Assembly (NCBI RefSeq): GCF_028372415.1 | Contig: NC_092875.1 | Span: forward strand, 183,173,522 to 183,237,521 | Origin: Notamacropus eugenii | Taxonomy: Eukaryota; Chordata; Mammalia; Diprotodontia; Macropodidae | DNA length: 64,000 bases | Reading direction: 5' to 3' | Shown here: piece after piece, positions 54,640 through 64,000 of the stretch | Layout: every line of letters begins with the position of its first letter | Numbering within the stretch: the stretch's first letter is position 1 | The notes under the pieces: generated by a model | Database searches by the model: none | The model's input: the letters and a program-made list of their open reading frames with translations, nothing else | Told to the model about the DNA's origin: nothing | Program-made: the position numbers and the translations under genes

Positions 54640-55495
54640 ATAAATAGAAGATACATTTAATAAATTTGTAGATGACAGGTGACAAAGCTGGGAGGGAGAA
54701 CTGACTATGCTGACATATTTCATGACAGAGTCAAGATCCAAAAGGATATTGAGAAGCTAGAGCATTAGCATGAATCAAAGAAGATGAAACTCAGTAGGGA
54801 AAATACATTTGGAATCAAAAAGTGGACTTTGCAAGTACAGGCTTGGGAAGTCATGATTAGACAGAAGATTATTTGAAAAAGATCTCGGGGTGTTAGTGGA
54901 CTAGAAGCTCCCAGGATGTGGCAACAACAATTTTAAAAAAGTCAATGTGATCTTGGGCTACCTTAGGAGAGTCATAACTTCCAGGAATAAAGAAAATGAT
55001 AATCTTTGGAACTATGCCCAGGTCTGACAAATCTGCATATTGTGTGCATTTGTGGGTGCCACAATTTAAGAGGGACATTAGCTCTCAAGCATCCTGAGGA
55101 AGGCAAACATGATGGTAAAGAACCTTGAAATCATATCATATGCTAAATAGTTGAGGTAACTGGGGAAGCTGAGTCCAGAGAAGGGTGAACATAGTAACTG
55201 TCTTTAGGTATTTAAAATATTAGATTTGTTCAGTGTGACCCCAGAAGCTATAAACAGGAGCTGTGAGTAGAAATTGCAAATTTACTATTGATATCAGGAA
55301 AAACTTCCTAAGAATTTCATCTGTCAAAAAATGGAATTGGTTACCTTGTTCAGGGGAGGATTCTCCCTCATTGAAGGTCTTCAAGCTGTTGGCGATGTTA
55401 TAATGTTATAATGGAGAAGTCTTTGAGGTATGGTTTGGACTAGATCACCATTTGCAGTCTCTCCCTACTCCAAGTTCTGTGATTCTTAGTATTAT
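54640..55495 (+). pseudogene. L3/CR1 LINE relic, reverse-transcriptase end and 3' UTR
   Basis: Begins with KFVDD at about 54662-54676 (the reverse-transcriptase active-site box with V for A), then 'gacagagtcaagatccaaaa', 'gaaaaagatctcggggtgtt', 'gtcaatgtgatcttgggct', and ends with 'ggaaaaacttcctaagaatt', 'ctcattgaaggtcttcaagc', 'tttggactagatcacc', 'ctgtgattct'. It overlaps in content with 51540-52135, so it is a separate copy. All frames are broken. Confidence 0.82.
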
Positions 55496-55699
55496 TCTAT
55501 TTGTGTATACACCGGAGGAGTACGGGCGAAGGCAGGGGTTGGAGTAGAGAGAGAGGCACAAAAATTTCACAACCACCTTATTCCTTTCTAGCATCAACAA
55601 CACTTCTAAATCATCATTTAGTGGGTGTGCCCAAAGGGAGCCTCATTGAAGTTAGCAAGGTTCAAGGATGAAGCTTTTGTTCTGGCACTGAAAATATCT

Positions 55700-55895
55700 A
55701 TAAAAAATAGCATGATGCAGTGAAAAGATTCCCAGGTCTGGAGTCAGAAGATCTGAGTTCAAATCTTGGCCCTTCTACTTATTAACTGTGAGACCTTGAA
55801 AGTCAATTAATCTCTCTGGGCCTCAGTTTCCTTCTTTATACAAGTAGTAGATTGAATTAACTAATTTCTAAGGTCCCTTCTAACACTTAGCTACA
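55700..55895 (+). mobile_element. MIR3-type SINE
   Basis: 'gtctggagtcagaagatctg', 'gggcctcagtttccttcttt', 'taaggtcccttctaacactt'. Confidence 0.88.
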
Positions 55896-56007
55896 AATAG
55901 ACCTTTTAATACCACATTTGGCCTGTAGTTTTGGCACTAATGATATCTTCTTGGTGGCATGTGACCTCTCCTTGTCCTTGGTACACATTGGCTCTTTGAC
56001 AACCCAT

Positions 56008-56225
56008 TTGTTGTTGCTGTTGTCGTGTTCAGCTTTTCATGAGCCCATATGGAATATTGTTGGCAAAGATACTGGAGCAGTTAGGCATTTCTTTCTCCAG
56101 CTCATTTTACACATGAAGGAACTGAGACAAACAAGCTTAAGTGACTTGCCCATGGTCGCACAAGTGTCTGAGGACAGATTTGAACTCAGAGAAGCTGACT
56201 CCAAGCTCAGCACTCTATGCACTAC
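56008..56225 (-). mobile_element. MAR1-type CORE-SINE
   Basis: 'gttgttgctgttgtcgtgtt', 'tggcaaagatactggagcag', 'gtgacttgcccatggtcgca', 'ctctatgcactac'. Confidence 0.92.
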
Positions 56226-56339
56226 AGGATGATTAATTCATGGCCAGTTTCAGAGCAACTTTCTCTACTTGGACCAAGCTTTTTTAAAAGGTAAGCTAAC
56301 TAACCAGAACTGAAATGAATAGATAAAAGAAGGCCACAC

Positions 56340-57390
56340 ACAGAGATTGACTCCAGATTTATAAAAATAAGAAACATTCTATAGTTGATAAATGATCAAA
56401 GCATATGAACAGTCAGTTTTCAGAAGATGAAATCAAAGCTATCAATAGTCATATAATAAAATTCTCTAAGTCACTATTATTTAGAGAAATGCAAGTTAAA
56501 ACAACTCTGTGATACCACCTCACAACTATGAGATTGACTAACACGACAGAAAAGGAAAACGACAAATGCTGGCTGGGATATTGAACAATTGGGATACTAA
56601 TGCACTGTTGGGGGAGTTTTAAACTAGTCAACCATTCTGGAAAACAATCTGGAACTACACCCAAAGGTCTATAAACCTTCACACCTTTTGACCCAGCAAT
56701 ATGTCTAATAGGTTTATATCCCAAAGAGATCAAAGAAAAGAGAAAAGGACCTATTTGTACAAAAATATTTATAGCAGTTCTTTTTGTAGTGGCAAAGAAT
56801 TGGAAATTGATTGGATGCTCATCAAATGGGGAATGGTAGAAAAAAGTTGTAGTGTGTGATTATAATGAAATACTATTGTGCTAGAAGAAATGATGAGGAG
56901 GATGGTTTCAGAAAAACCTGAAAAGACTTACATGAACTGATGCTGACTAAAGTGAGCAGAACCAGGAGAACATTGCATACAGTAACAGCAACATTGTGCT
57001 ATGAACTTTGATAGACTTAGCTACTTTGATCAAGACAATGATCCAAGAAAATTGCAAATCACCCATGATGAAAAATGCTCTCTGTCTCCAAAAAAGAGAA
57101 TTGAATTCTGATACAGACTAAAGTGTACTTTTCTACTTTATTTTTTCATGTGTGTGTGTGTCTGTGTGTGGGGGGGTTTCTTTTGCAACATGGATAATAT
57201 GGAAATATGTTTTGTGTAACTTCACTTGTATAAGTCATATCATATTGTATACATTTCTATAGGTGAAGGAAGGGTGGGAGGGAGAGAATTTGAAACTCAA
57301 AATGAAAAAAAAAAACAAAAGTTAAAAATATTTTACATGTAATTGGTAAATATTTAACAAAATAAATTAAAATCTATTTTAAAAAATGGC
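56340..57390 (+). mobile_element. L1 LINE 3' end, 5'-truncated
   Basis: ORF2 terminus ('gaaatgcaagttaaaacaac', 'ccttttgacccagcaatatg', 'aaatatttatagcagttctt') followed by the 3' UTR ('gcagaaccaggagaacattg', 'gagaatttgaaactcaaaat'). About 1 kb. The ORF2 frame contains stops. Confidence 0.93.
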
Positions 57391-57603
57391 TCAGTTCACT
57401 GGAGGGAAAAGCTACACATCTGTGAACCTCTTATAAGTACTTGGGCAAGGAAGAAGCCCATTGAAGAGGAAAGAGAGTTTTGTCTGTTCATGTGCCAGTC
57501 TTTTGTAAGTCATATTTCCTGTTGAGTCAAATAAAGTCTACCCTGTATTTGCTGTTTTGTAAACCTGTGTGGCTGCATGGAAGCTGAAGGTCTTTTACCT
57601 TTT

Positions 57604-58500
57604 CTGTAGTCAATCAACCAATACGTATTTATGAAGTGCCTACCAAGGGAACTGGCACTGGGGATACAAAGAGAGGCAAAAGACAGTCTCTGTCCTCAAG
57701 AAGCTTACAATATAATGGGAGAGACAACATGCCAAAAAAATCTAAATCCAAAACAAACTATATAAAGGATAAATAGGAAATAATTAACAGTGGGAAAGCA
57801 CTGGAATTAAGGAGGATAAATGGAGGATAGAATGGAATAGGGAGAGACTTGAGGCAGGCAGACCCACCAGAAGGTTATGGCAATAATCCAGGAATAAGGA
57901 GATAAGGACCTGCATCAGAGTGGTGGCAGTGTGGGGGAGAGAAAGGAGCATATTTGAAAGATGTTGTGAAGGTGAAATCCACAGGCCTTGGCAACAGCTT
58001 GGGTAAAGGGAGTGAGAGGTAGTGAGGAATCCAGGCTGACTTCTAGGTTGCAAATCTGAAAGACTCACAGGATGGTGTTGCCCCTTACAGTAATAGAGAA
58101 GGTAAAAGGGGGAGAGGAGGGGTTAGGGGGAAAGATGAGTTCCACTTTGGAAATGTTGAGCTTAAGATGTCTACTGGAATTGTAGTTTGAGATATCTGAA
58201 AGGTAGTTGGGTATGTAAGATTAGAGGTCAACATAAAGATTGGGGAAGGATTTACAAGGAGATGGTAATTAAATTCATGGTGATGAGGTCACCAAATGAA
58301 GTAGTATAAAGGGAGAAGAAAACCAGGATAGAACCCTGAGGGACACCTAGGGTTAGAAGGTGTGACCTGGACGAAGATCCAGCAAAGGAGACAGAGAAGG
58401 AGGGGGTCTGATAGGCAGAAGGAGAACCAAGAGAGAGTGGCATAAGGAAAACCTAGGTAGAAGAGAGAATCAAGGAGGAGAGAGTGAACACAGTGGAGAA
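57604..58500 (-). pseudogene. L2 LINE ORF2 relic with reverse-transcriptase motifs
   Basis: On the minus strand 58443-58252 reads [20 protein letters not shown], the reverse-transcriptase block just before the active site. 58068-57784 reads TATTLMQVLISLFLDYCHNL then LVGLPASSLSLFHSILH, a hallmark of the L2/CR1 C-terminal region. The 3' terminus is at 57604-57700 ('gaggacagagactgtctttt' in antisense). The order matches one L2 with frame breaks and a gap between the two blocks where the YADD box should be. Best-preserved L2 coding remnant in the window. Confidence 0.85.
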
Positions 58501-58705
58501 AGTGCTGGATCTGAGTTCAAATCTTGTCTCACACACTTAAAAGGTGGGGATTTAAGGCTCTCAACCTCTTATAGCCTCAGTTTGTTCATTTGTAAAATGA
58601 TAGTGATAGAAACTACCTCACAAAGTTATTATGAATAATTGAGAGAATATTTTAAAGCACGTCATAAATCTTAAAGTGCTCTGTAAAGTATTAGCTATTA
58701 TTAAG
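58500..58705 (+). mobile_element. CORE-SINE (MIR-like)
   Basis: 'gatctgagttcaaatcttgt', 'gtttgttcatttgtaaaatg', 'cataaatcttaaagtgctct', ending 'attagctattatta'. Confidence 0.88.
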
Positions 58706-59969
58706 TTCTGATTTTCCCAAGGAAAAAGTAAAAAAAAAAAAAGTGGGGAATATAAGCCAAAGTCTTACGTTCACATAGGTTCATGGGACAAAAAGCAAAT
58801 AATTCCTCATAGTTAAAACGTCTAAAGGACTTCTGGGTCACAAGAACAAAAAGATGGAGCACTGGATATTTTCCCTGTTTTCTATGACTTTTCAAACTTC
58901 TCCAAAACAGAAATTATGCACCAAAGATAGGACCACTTCAGCAGCCTCCATGATCTAGGATAGCCATAATCCAAAAGAAGGCTAAAACAATGACAAAAGC
59001 CATGAACTGACACTGACCCTGAGATCACTGACTAGCCTTCCCTTACCTCCCATGCTAGAGGCAGCAAGGCTGGACTAACAGATCCAAGGACCTGACACAT
59101 GGGTCAGGGAAGTGGAGACCTTAGCTCCAGGCTTCAGAAGCTAACTGTGGTAGAGAAGGACAGTCTGCAGAGCAGACAATGGCCCTTTAGGAGCAAAAGC
59201 CTGTTGGGGGCCACAACCAGCATTGCCAACTCCGAACTGCTGGTGTTAGGGCAGACAACCTTGAAACACTAACATGGCTGCTCTCTAAACTGTCTGTGCC
59301 CCTCTAGAGAATTAGAAGAGTGGGAGTAGGGTAAGACACTGGGTGTAGGAAGAACTTTGCAGCTCTCTACTAAGCTTGAAGGAAAAGCAGAACCTCCAGC
59401 TAGGGCTAGTTTTGACCACCCAAAACTCACAAGGGGCAGAGACTAAGGTTGGTGAATCATGAATTGTGCAGTAGGAGAGCAGGCTGAGGTGCTTTAATTG
59501 CTAGCCCCCAAGGAAAGCACTATCAGAAGGGAGGGATTAAAAAGTTGAATAGGTGAATATTGGTGGGATTCAGGGAGAAGGGAAAGCTGAAATTACCAAA
59601 GATCTCAGGAAGAAGAAAACTCAAAGACTTTGAACACAAATCAACAGGGAGAAGGTTAACAACAGAAGGACATATGAACAACAGATATCACAGATAAGTT
59701 CAGGCATCTATGAATGATACACCACAATAACGTAACATCATGGAACTACAACAACTCAGTTACAGAGTGGTTCAAAAGACAAAGAAAGGTTATGAGAGCA
59801 GAATTCATGGTTTACACAACAAATATACTGGGCAGAATGGAAAACTGGAATCTTTGATGGCAAGTCTCACTAAAGAAACAAAAGAGACAACAATAGATTA
59901 AAATGTAAATATATAGAAGTAAAGGACAATCTAGAAGAAGAAAAGCAAAAGCAATAACTTTAAATGAAA

Positions 59970-60430
59970 ATATGGTCACTACACAAGCAAAACATAGTGA
60001 TCTCAAAGATAGGATGTGTGATGACAATTTAAAGTCTCCTACAAGAACACGGCAGTAATAAAAACCCTTACCACAGAAACTGCCCAGAATTTCTGAACAT
60101 TAGGAAATGAAGTGCCAATTGAAAGAATTCACAGATTATCTAAAGGAAAACAAAACCAAACCCTAAGGCAGCAAATTCTGAGACACCTAGTGATTAAATT
60201 GAACAATTCCATTAGGAAACAAGTTCTTCCCCAGATAGAAAGGGTATTCAAATTAACCAAGATTCACCGTAAAATGTAGGAAGGAATGGAATAATGTGTT
60301 CTGAAGATCTTTATAGCTTAAGAAGCAACCCAGGGTGACTCACCTGCAAATCTGAACTTAAGGATACAGGAAAAAAGATGGAAGCATGATAATAAAGAAA
60401 CATCTAAACATTTTTAGAAAGAAAACAAAA
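59970..60430 (+). pseudogene. L1 ORF1 relic
   Basis: 'agacacctagtgattaaatt' and the later block read as KEWNNVF then QPRV. These fit the L1 ORF1 pattern of an RNA-recognition domain followed by a C-terminal W..VF...(K)...(N/Q)PR(V/I) segment. Frames are badly broken; the assignment rests on order and a few motifs. Confidence 0.5.
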
Positions 60431-61088
60431 CCAAAACATAACTGAAGAGATTATTTGATAACCCAAACAAAAGAGAGGGAAGAGGAATGATTAACTGTAG
60501 CAACCAGGGACAGCAGCAGCAACAGAGTGACAGCAGGAAGACCTATAAGAAACTTCTTTCTAAAGGTGTGTAAGGAGACCAGGACAAAAGCAGAATTCCT
60601 ACGTTCACTAAGAGTTAAGAAGCAGATCTGGAGCTTTATGGACAAAAACTGGCAACCCTTTGACAACAAGTGTGGGACATGGACGGGTACATGAAAGAAA
60701 GGGATGAGAGCAGTGTGATAGAGAAATATCTGAGGTGCCAGAGTCAAATCAAAATCTAGAATTAGACTAACGGGACCCTTGTGGATTCAGAAAAAGATGA
60801 ACTTACAAAAGAATGGGTAAAGAGAAGATGGGGAAGGAAGAAGACCTACCTTTGGTGATGGGAGGGAGTTCTAGAGATGAATACTCCTATGGATAAAGAG
60901 AGATGGGGGACCTAGGGCTGGGTGTGGTCTAGGGGATTTGGTGTTTAAAAGTCTGCTGAATCCTACCTTGGGAAAAGGGGAGCTGGAACTTCTGGGAGAA
61001 ACTGGCACCTGGGGGAATGGGAGAGCATGGACCCAGGAAGGAGATTTAGGGGAGGGGGAAGGTGACCAAGAGAAGGTATAGATCAGTG

Positions 61089-61346
61089 GAACAGCTGGGA
61101 TGGCGTAATGGGTAGAGCACTGGGATAGGAACAAGAAGATTCATCTTCATGAATTTAAATCCAAGAGCCTTTAGATGCTTACTAGTTCTGTGACTCTGGG
61201 TAAATAACTTAAACTTGTTTGCCTCAGTTTCCTTATCTCTAAAATGAGCTGGAAAAAGATATGGCAAACCACCACCACATCTTTGCCAAGAAGACCCTGA
61301 ATAAGAACATGAAGAGTTGGACACGATCCAAACCACTGAACAACAA
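61089..61346 (+). mobile_element. MAR1-type CORE-SINE with 11-bp target duplication
   Basis: 'ggcgtaatgggtagagcact', 'tgtttgcctcagtttcctta', 'gccaagaagaccctgaataa', 'gaagagttggacacgatcc', 'gaacaacaa'. Flanked by atagatcagtg (61078-61088) and atagatgagtg (61347-61357), one mismatch. Confidence 0.95.
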
Positions 61347-62099
61347 ATAGATGAGTGCTGGGCTACAAAATCAGAGATGAGGGTCCAGCATTTGAAAGTA
61401 TCCTCTCTGAAATTGGCAATAATTGTCATTGTTCTGAGAGAGAAGCTGTGATTAATTCCATGACTGGAATGGGATTAAGAGGAATCCATGAGGTAAGCTC
61501 TACAAGGCATAATAGAAATTGTCTAGAGGGGAGAAAATAAAATGAATATTGTAGAAGTCTTGATTAAATGAGGAATATAGAGAAATGAGAGAGACCAGAT
61601 ATTTAAAGGAATCATCGATAAGAGAATGGGGGTCTAACACAGACTAAAAGAACAGATAGATAATGAAGATAATGAGAGAAATCATTTTTGGAAAGATGTA
61701 CAAAAATATGAAATTTTCAAACAAAGAAACTAGTAGAAAGGGAGGAAGGGAAAAGGAAATGTACTCGTCTAACAAAGAAAAAAGGGGAAATAGGAAGAAC
61801 TACATAATCAGATAAAAGTAGGAGAGAAAAGTTAACTAGTAAATGAGACTTTGAAGGGAATGAGGTAACAAATGAGAGGAAGAGAATGGGGTGAGAATAG
61901 TAGATCCATTAAGAACAGGGCCACCTTAATAACGATTAAGATAAAGTAACTGAAAGAACATAGCATTGTGTTTATAGCAGAAGAGGGAAAAAATCATAAT
62001 TTTAAAAAATAACCCAATGTTAGAGTGAGATAGGATAATATAACCTAATACCCAAAACTTAAAATGAGAAAGGATTATACAATCCAATAAAACAAAAAA

Positions 62100-64000
62100 G
62101 AGTAATAGATTGGATGAAAAAATCCAAATCCAACAATCTGTTGCTTACAACAAAAACATTTAAAAATCAGAAATACATAAAATTAAACTCAGGGGATGGA
62201 CAAAAACTTATTATACACTAAGTGAAGACCTCCAAAAAATCAGGAGTTATAATCATGTTATCTGACAAAGCAAAAGGAAACATTTAAAATTAAAAAAAAA
62301 GAAATTATAATAAGCTGAATGGAATCATAGAACAAGTTGACCAATAATAAGTTTCTATGTGCAAAATGCCTTGACATCCAAATTTATAAAGGAAATATTA
62401 TCTGAGCTATAAGAAGACATATAGAGTAACACAATAGTGACAGGAAACCTTTATCCCTCTCTCTATTTTGAATGAGGCTAAAAGAAAGATAAACAAAATG
62501 GAAAATACATTACTGAAAAAATTGCTGAAGAAACTCCAGTTACAAGACATATGGTAACTTTTAAACAGGTCAATAAAATAATATATTTATTTCTCAGTTC
62601 TTAAATGAATTTTTTTTTAAATTGACCATGTATAATGACATAGAGATAATGCAAATTAATATAAAAAGGCAAATAGAGTAAATACTTCCTACTTAGACTA
62701 TACTACAATAAAAACAGTAATTGGTTCTGAGATCCCAAACAAAAGATACAGACTTAAATGATGACTTGATAATAAAATCTTTAATAATAAATGATTCAAA
62801 GAACAAATTAATAAAAATATAAAAGAAAATGATAACGATGAAGTAACATACTAAAATTTCTGGGAGGTAGCAAAAGCAGGGGTGGTGGTGGTAATAGAAA
62901 TCATATCCTTATAAGCATATATTTGCAATATAGAAAAAGAGTATTAAAGAACTGAATGTGAATTAAAAATTAGAATGCATACAAATAAATAGAAAATATA
63001 CACAAAAGGGAGATATTAAAAATTAAATAAATTGGAAATGAAAAACATGGAACTGATAAATTAAACTAGAGGTAGTTCTTTGAAAAGGTCAATAATATTG
63101 GTAACCCCTTAACTAATCTGATTAAAAATAAGAGCAAAAAACCCCCCAAATCAACAAAATAGCAAATAAACATGATGAAATAAAACTGTAATAAATAAAA
63201 ATAATAATCAGAACATATTATGAACAGTTTTATGCAAACAAACCTGAGAACCTAAAAGAAATAGACACTAAAAATATAAAATAGTCAAACTATAAGAAGA
63301 CCATGCTGAATATTAAATAATAATTTCAGAAAAGAAAATAGATCTGGCTCTAAAGAAGAAAAAAACAACAATAAAATAAACTCCTGGTCCTGATGTAGTC
63401 ACAGGATAATTCCCTCAAACTTTTAGATAGCAGTTAATACACACAGTTCACAAATTATTCTCCAAATTGAGAAAGAAAGCCTACCTTTTATAAGGCAAAT
63501 ATAGTTCTAGTACCTAAACCAAGAAAAGATAAGACACAGAAAGAAAACTATAGATCCATATCATTAGTGAACATTGACTCAAAATTTTAAACAAAATCCT
63601 CTCAAAGAGATTATAGAGATTTATGTAAGAAATCATTCATTTTGAGCAAATGAGATTTATACCAGGAATGCAAGGATGGTTCAAAATTATGAAAACTTGG
63701 AAAACTTTTCCAATAAAGGTTCCTTGGAACCTTTTCCAATAAATACAAGAATGAAGCAGGATGCGCACTCTCACCACAATTATTTGGTATAGTTCTTAAA
63801 ATGCTAACTGTAGCAATAAGACAAGAGAATGAAAATAAAGACATAAAAACAGGTAAGTAGGAGATAAAATTATCCCCATTTGCTGATGTTATGGTGGTAC
63901 ACTTGGAAAATTCTAGGGACTCAGCAGAGTTGTTAATTGCGACAATGAACAGCTTCAGCAAACTTGCAGACCATGAAATAAATCCCCCCAAATCAATGTA
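62100..64000 (+). pseudogene. L1 ORF2 relic (endonuclease to reverse transcriptase), partial
   Basis: The endonuclease-side region (62100-62900) is faint ('ttatctgacaaagcaaaagg'). From 62840 the L1 linker is clear ('ctttgaaaaggtcaataata'), then the reverse transcriptase: SPGPDV near 63390, a block resembling LHKLF and KILNKIL (63450-63600), EQMRFIPGMQGWFKI (63640-63690), and GCALSPQLFGIVLKMLTVAI (63750-63810). The catalytic box at 63879-63890 reads FADV where FADD is needed. About 60 residues between the FIPGMQGW and CALSPQLF blocks are missing. It continues beyond the window. Confidence 0.85.

Larger units (their letters stand above)
58890..64000 (+). mobile_element. Long L1 LINE (old subfamily), runs off the right edge
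   Basis: Successive L1 parts are in order: possible 5' UTR (58890-59960), ORF1 relic (about 59970-60430), linker, ORF2 from about 62100 through the reverse transcriptase to the window end. It is more diverged than the copy at 29.3 kb. A MAR1 (61089-61346) is inserted with its own target duplication. The left boundary is uncertain because no target duplication can be seen without the 3' end. Confidence 0.75.

Noticed and set aside
63611..63991. 126-aa minus-strand open frame
   Set aside because: Antisense to L1 ORF2.

Overview
This is a stretch of mammalian nuclear DNA, almost certainly from a marsupial. It holds no host protein-coding gene, rRNA, tRNA or CRISPR array that I can support. The marsupial call rests on the repeats. 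There are many copies of a MAR1-type CORE-SINE with a tRNA-like head, a CORE segment, and a 3' tail containing 'ggagaaggaaatggcaaacc' and 'aaatggggtcac', ending in AAC repeats. There are also L1 elements with the marsupial-type 3' UTR (a G-rich run leading to 'gagaatttggaactcaaa'), together with old MIR, L2, L3/CR1 and RTE copies. The species cannot be told from this window. It is probably intergenic or a large intron.

Layout. 0-17 kb: old MIR, L2 and MAR1 copies, two 3'-truncated L1 copies on the minus strand, and an inverted pair of an unnamed dispersed repeat (7.5-8.6 kb). 16.2-19 kb: a dense nest of SINEs, an RTE reverse-transcriptase relic, an L2 reverse-transcriptase relic and an L1 with a clean target-site duplication. 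19.5-28.4 kb: MAR1 copies, a solo LTR inside a MAR1, several hAT-type DNA transposon remnants, and a CTCF-like site in unique DNA. 29.3-32.74 kb: an L1 whose two ends are bracketed by a perfect 10-bp direct repeat but whose middle (endonuclease and most of the reverse transcriptase) is missing. 33-38.8 kb: SINEs, an L1 tail and pyrimidine-rich microsatellites. 39.2-39.8 kb: the best candidate for a conserved regulatory element, being repeat-free and relatively rich in CpG. 40.4-50.7 kb: more hAT copies, L1, L2, and a 525-bp CTTT-type tract. 51.3-55.5 kb: a cluster of L3/CR1 relics. 56.3-58.5 kb: an L1 3' end and an L2 reverse-transcriptase relic. 58.9 kb to the end: a second long L1, running off the right edge, with a MAR1 inserted in it.

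Nothing here works together as a pathway; the interest is in the insertion history. Three copies of one short hAT-type family sit inside MIR-type SINEs with near-perfect 8-bp target duplications. An RTE reverse-transcriptase relic is present in the same window as the MAR1 SINEs that appear to borrow an RTE/BovB-type 3' tail. I found no convincing undescribed functional system. Most long open frames are translations of simple repeats or antisense readings of transposons.
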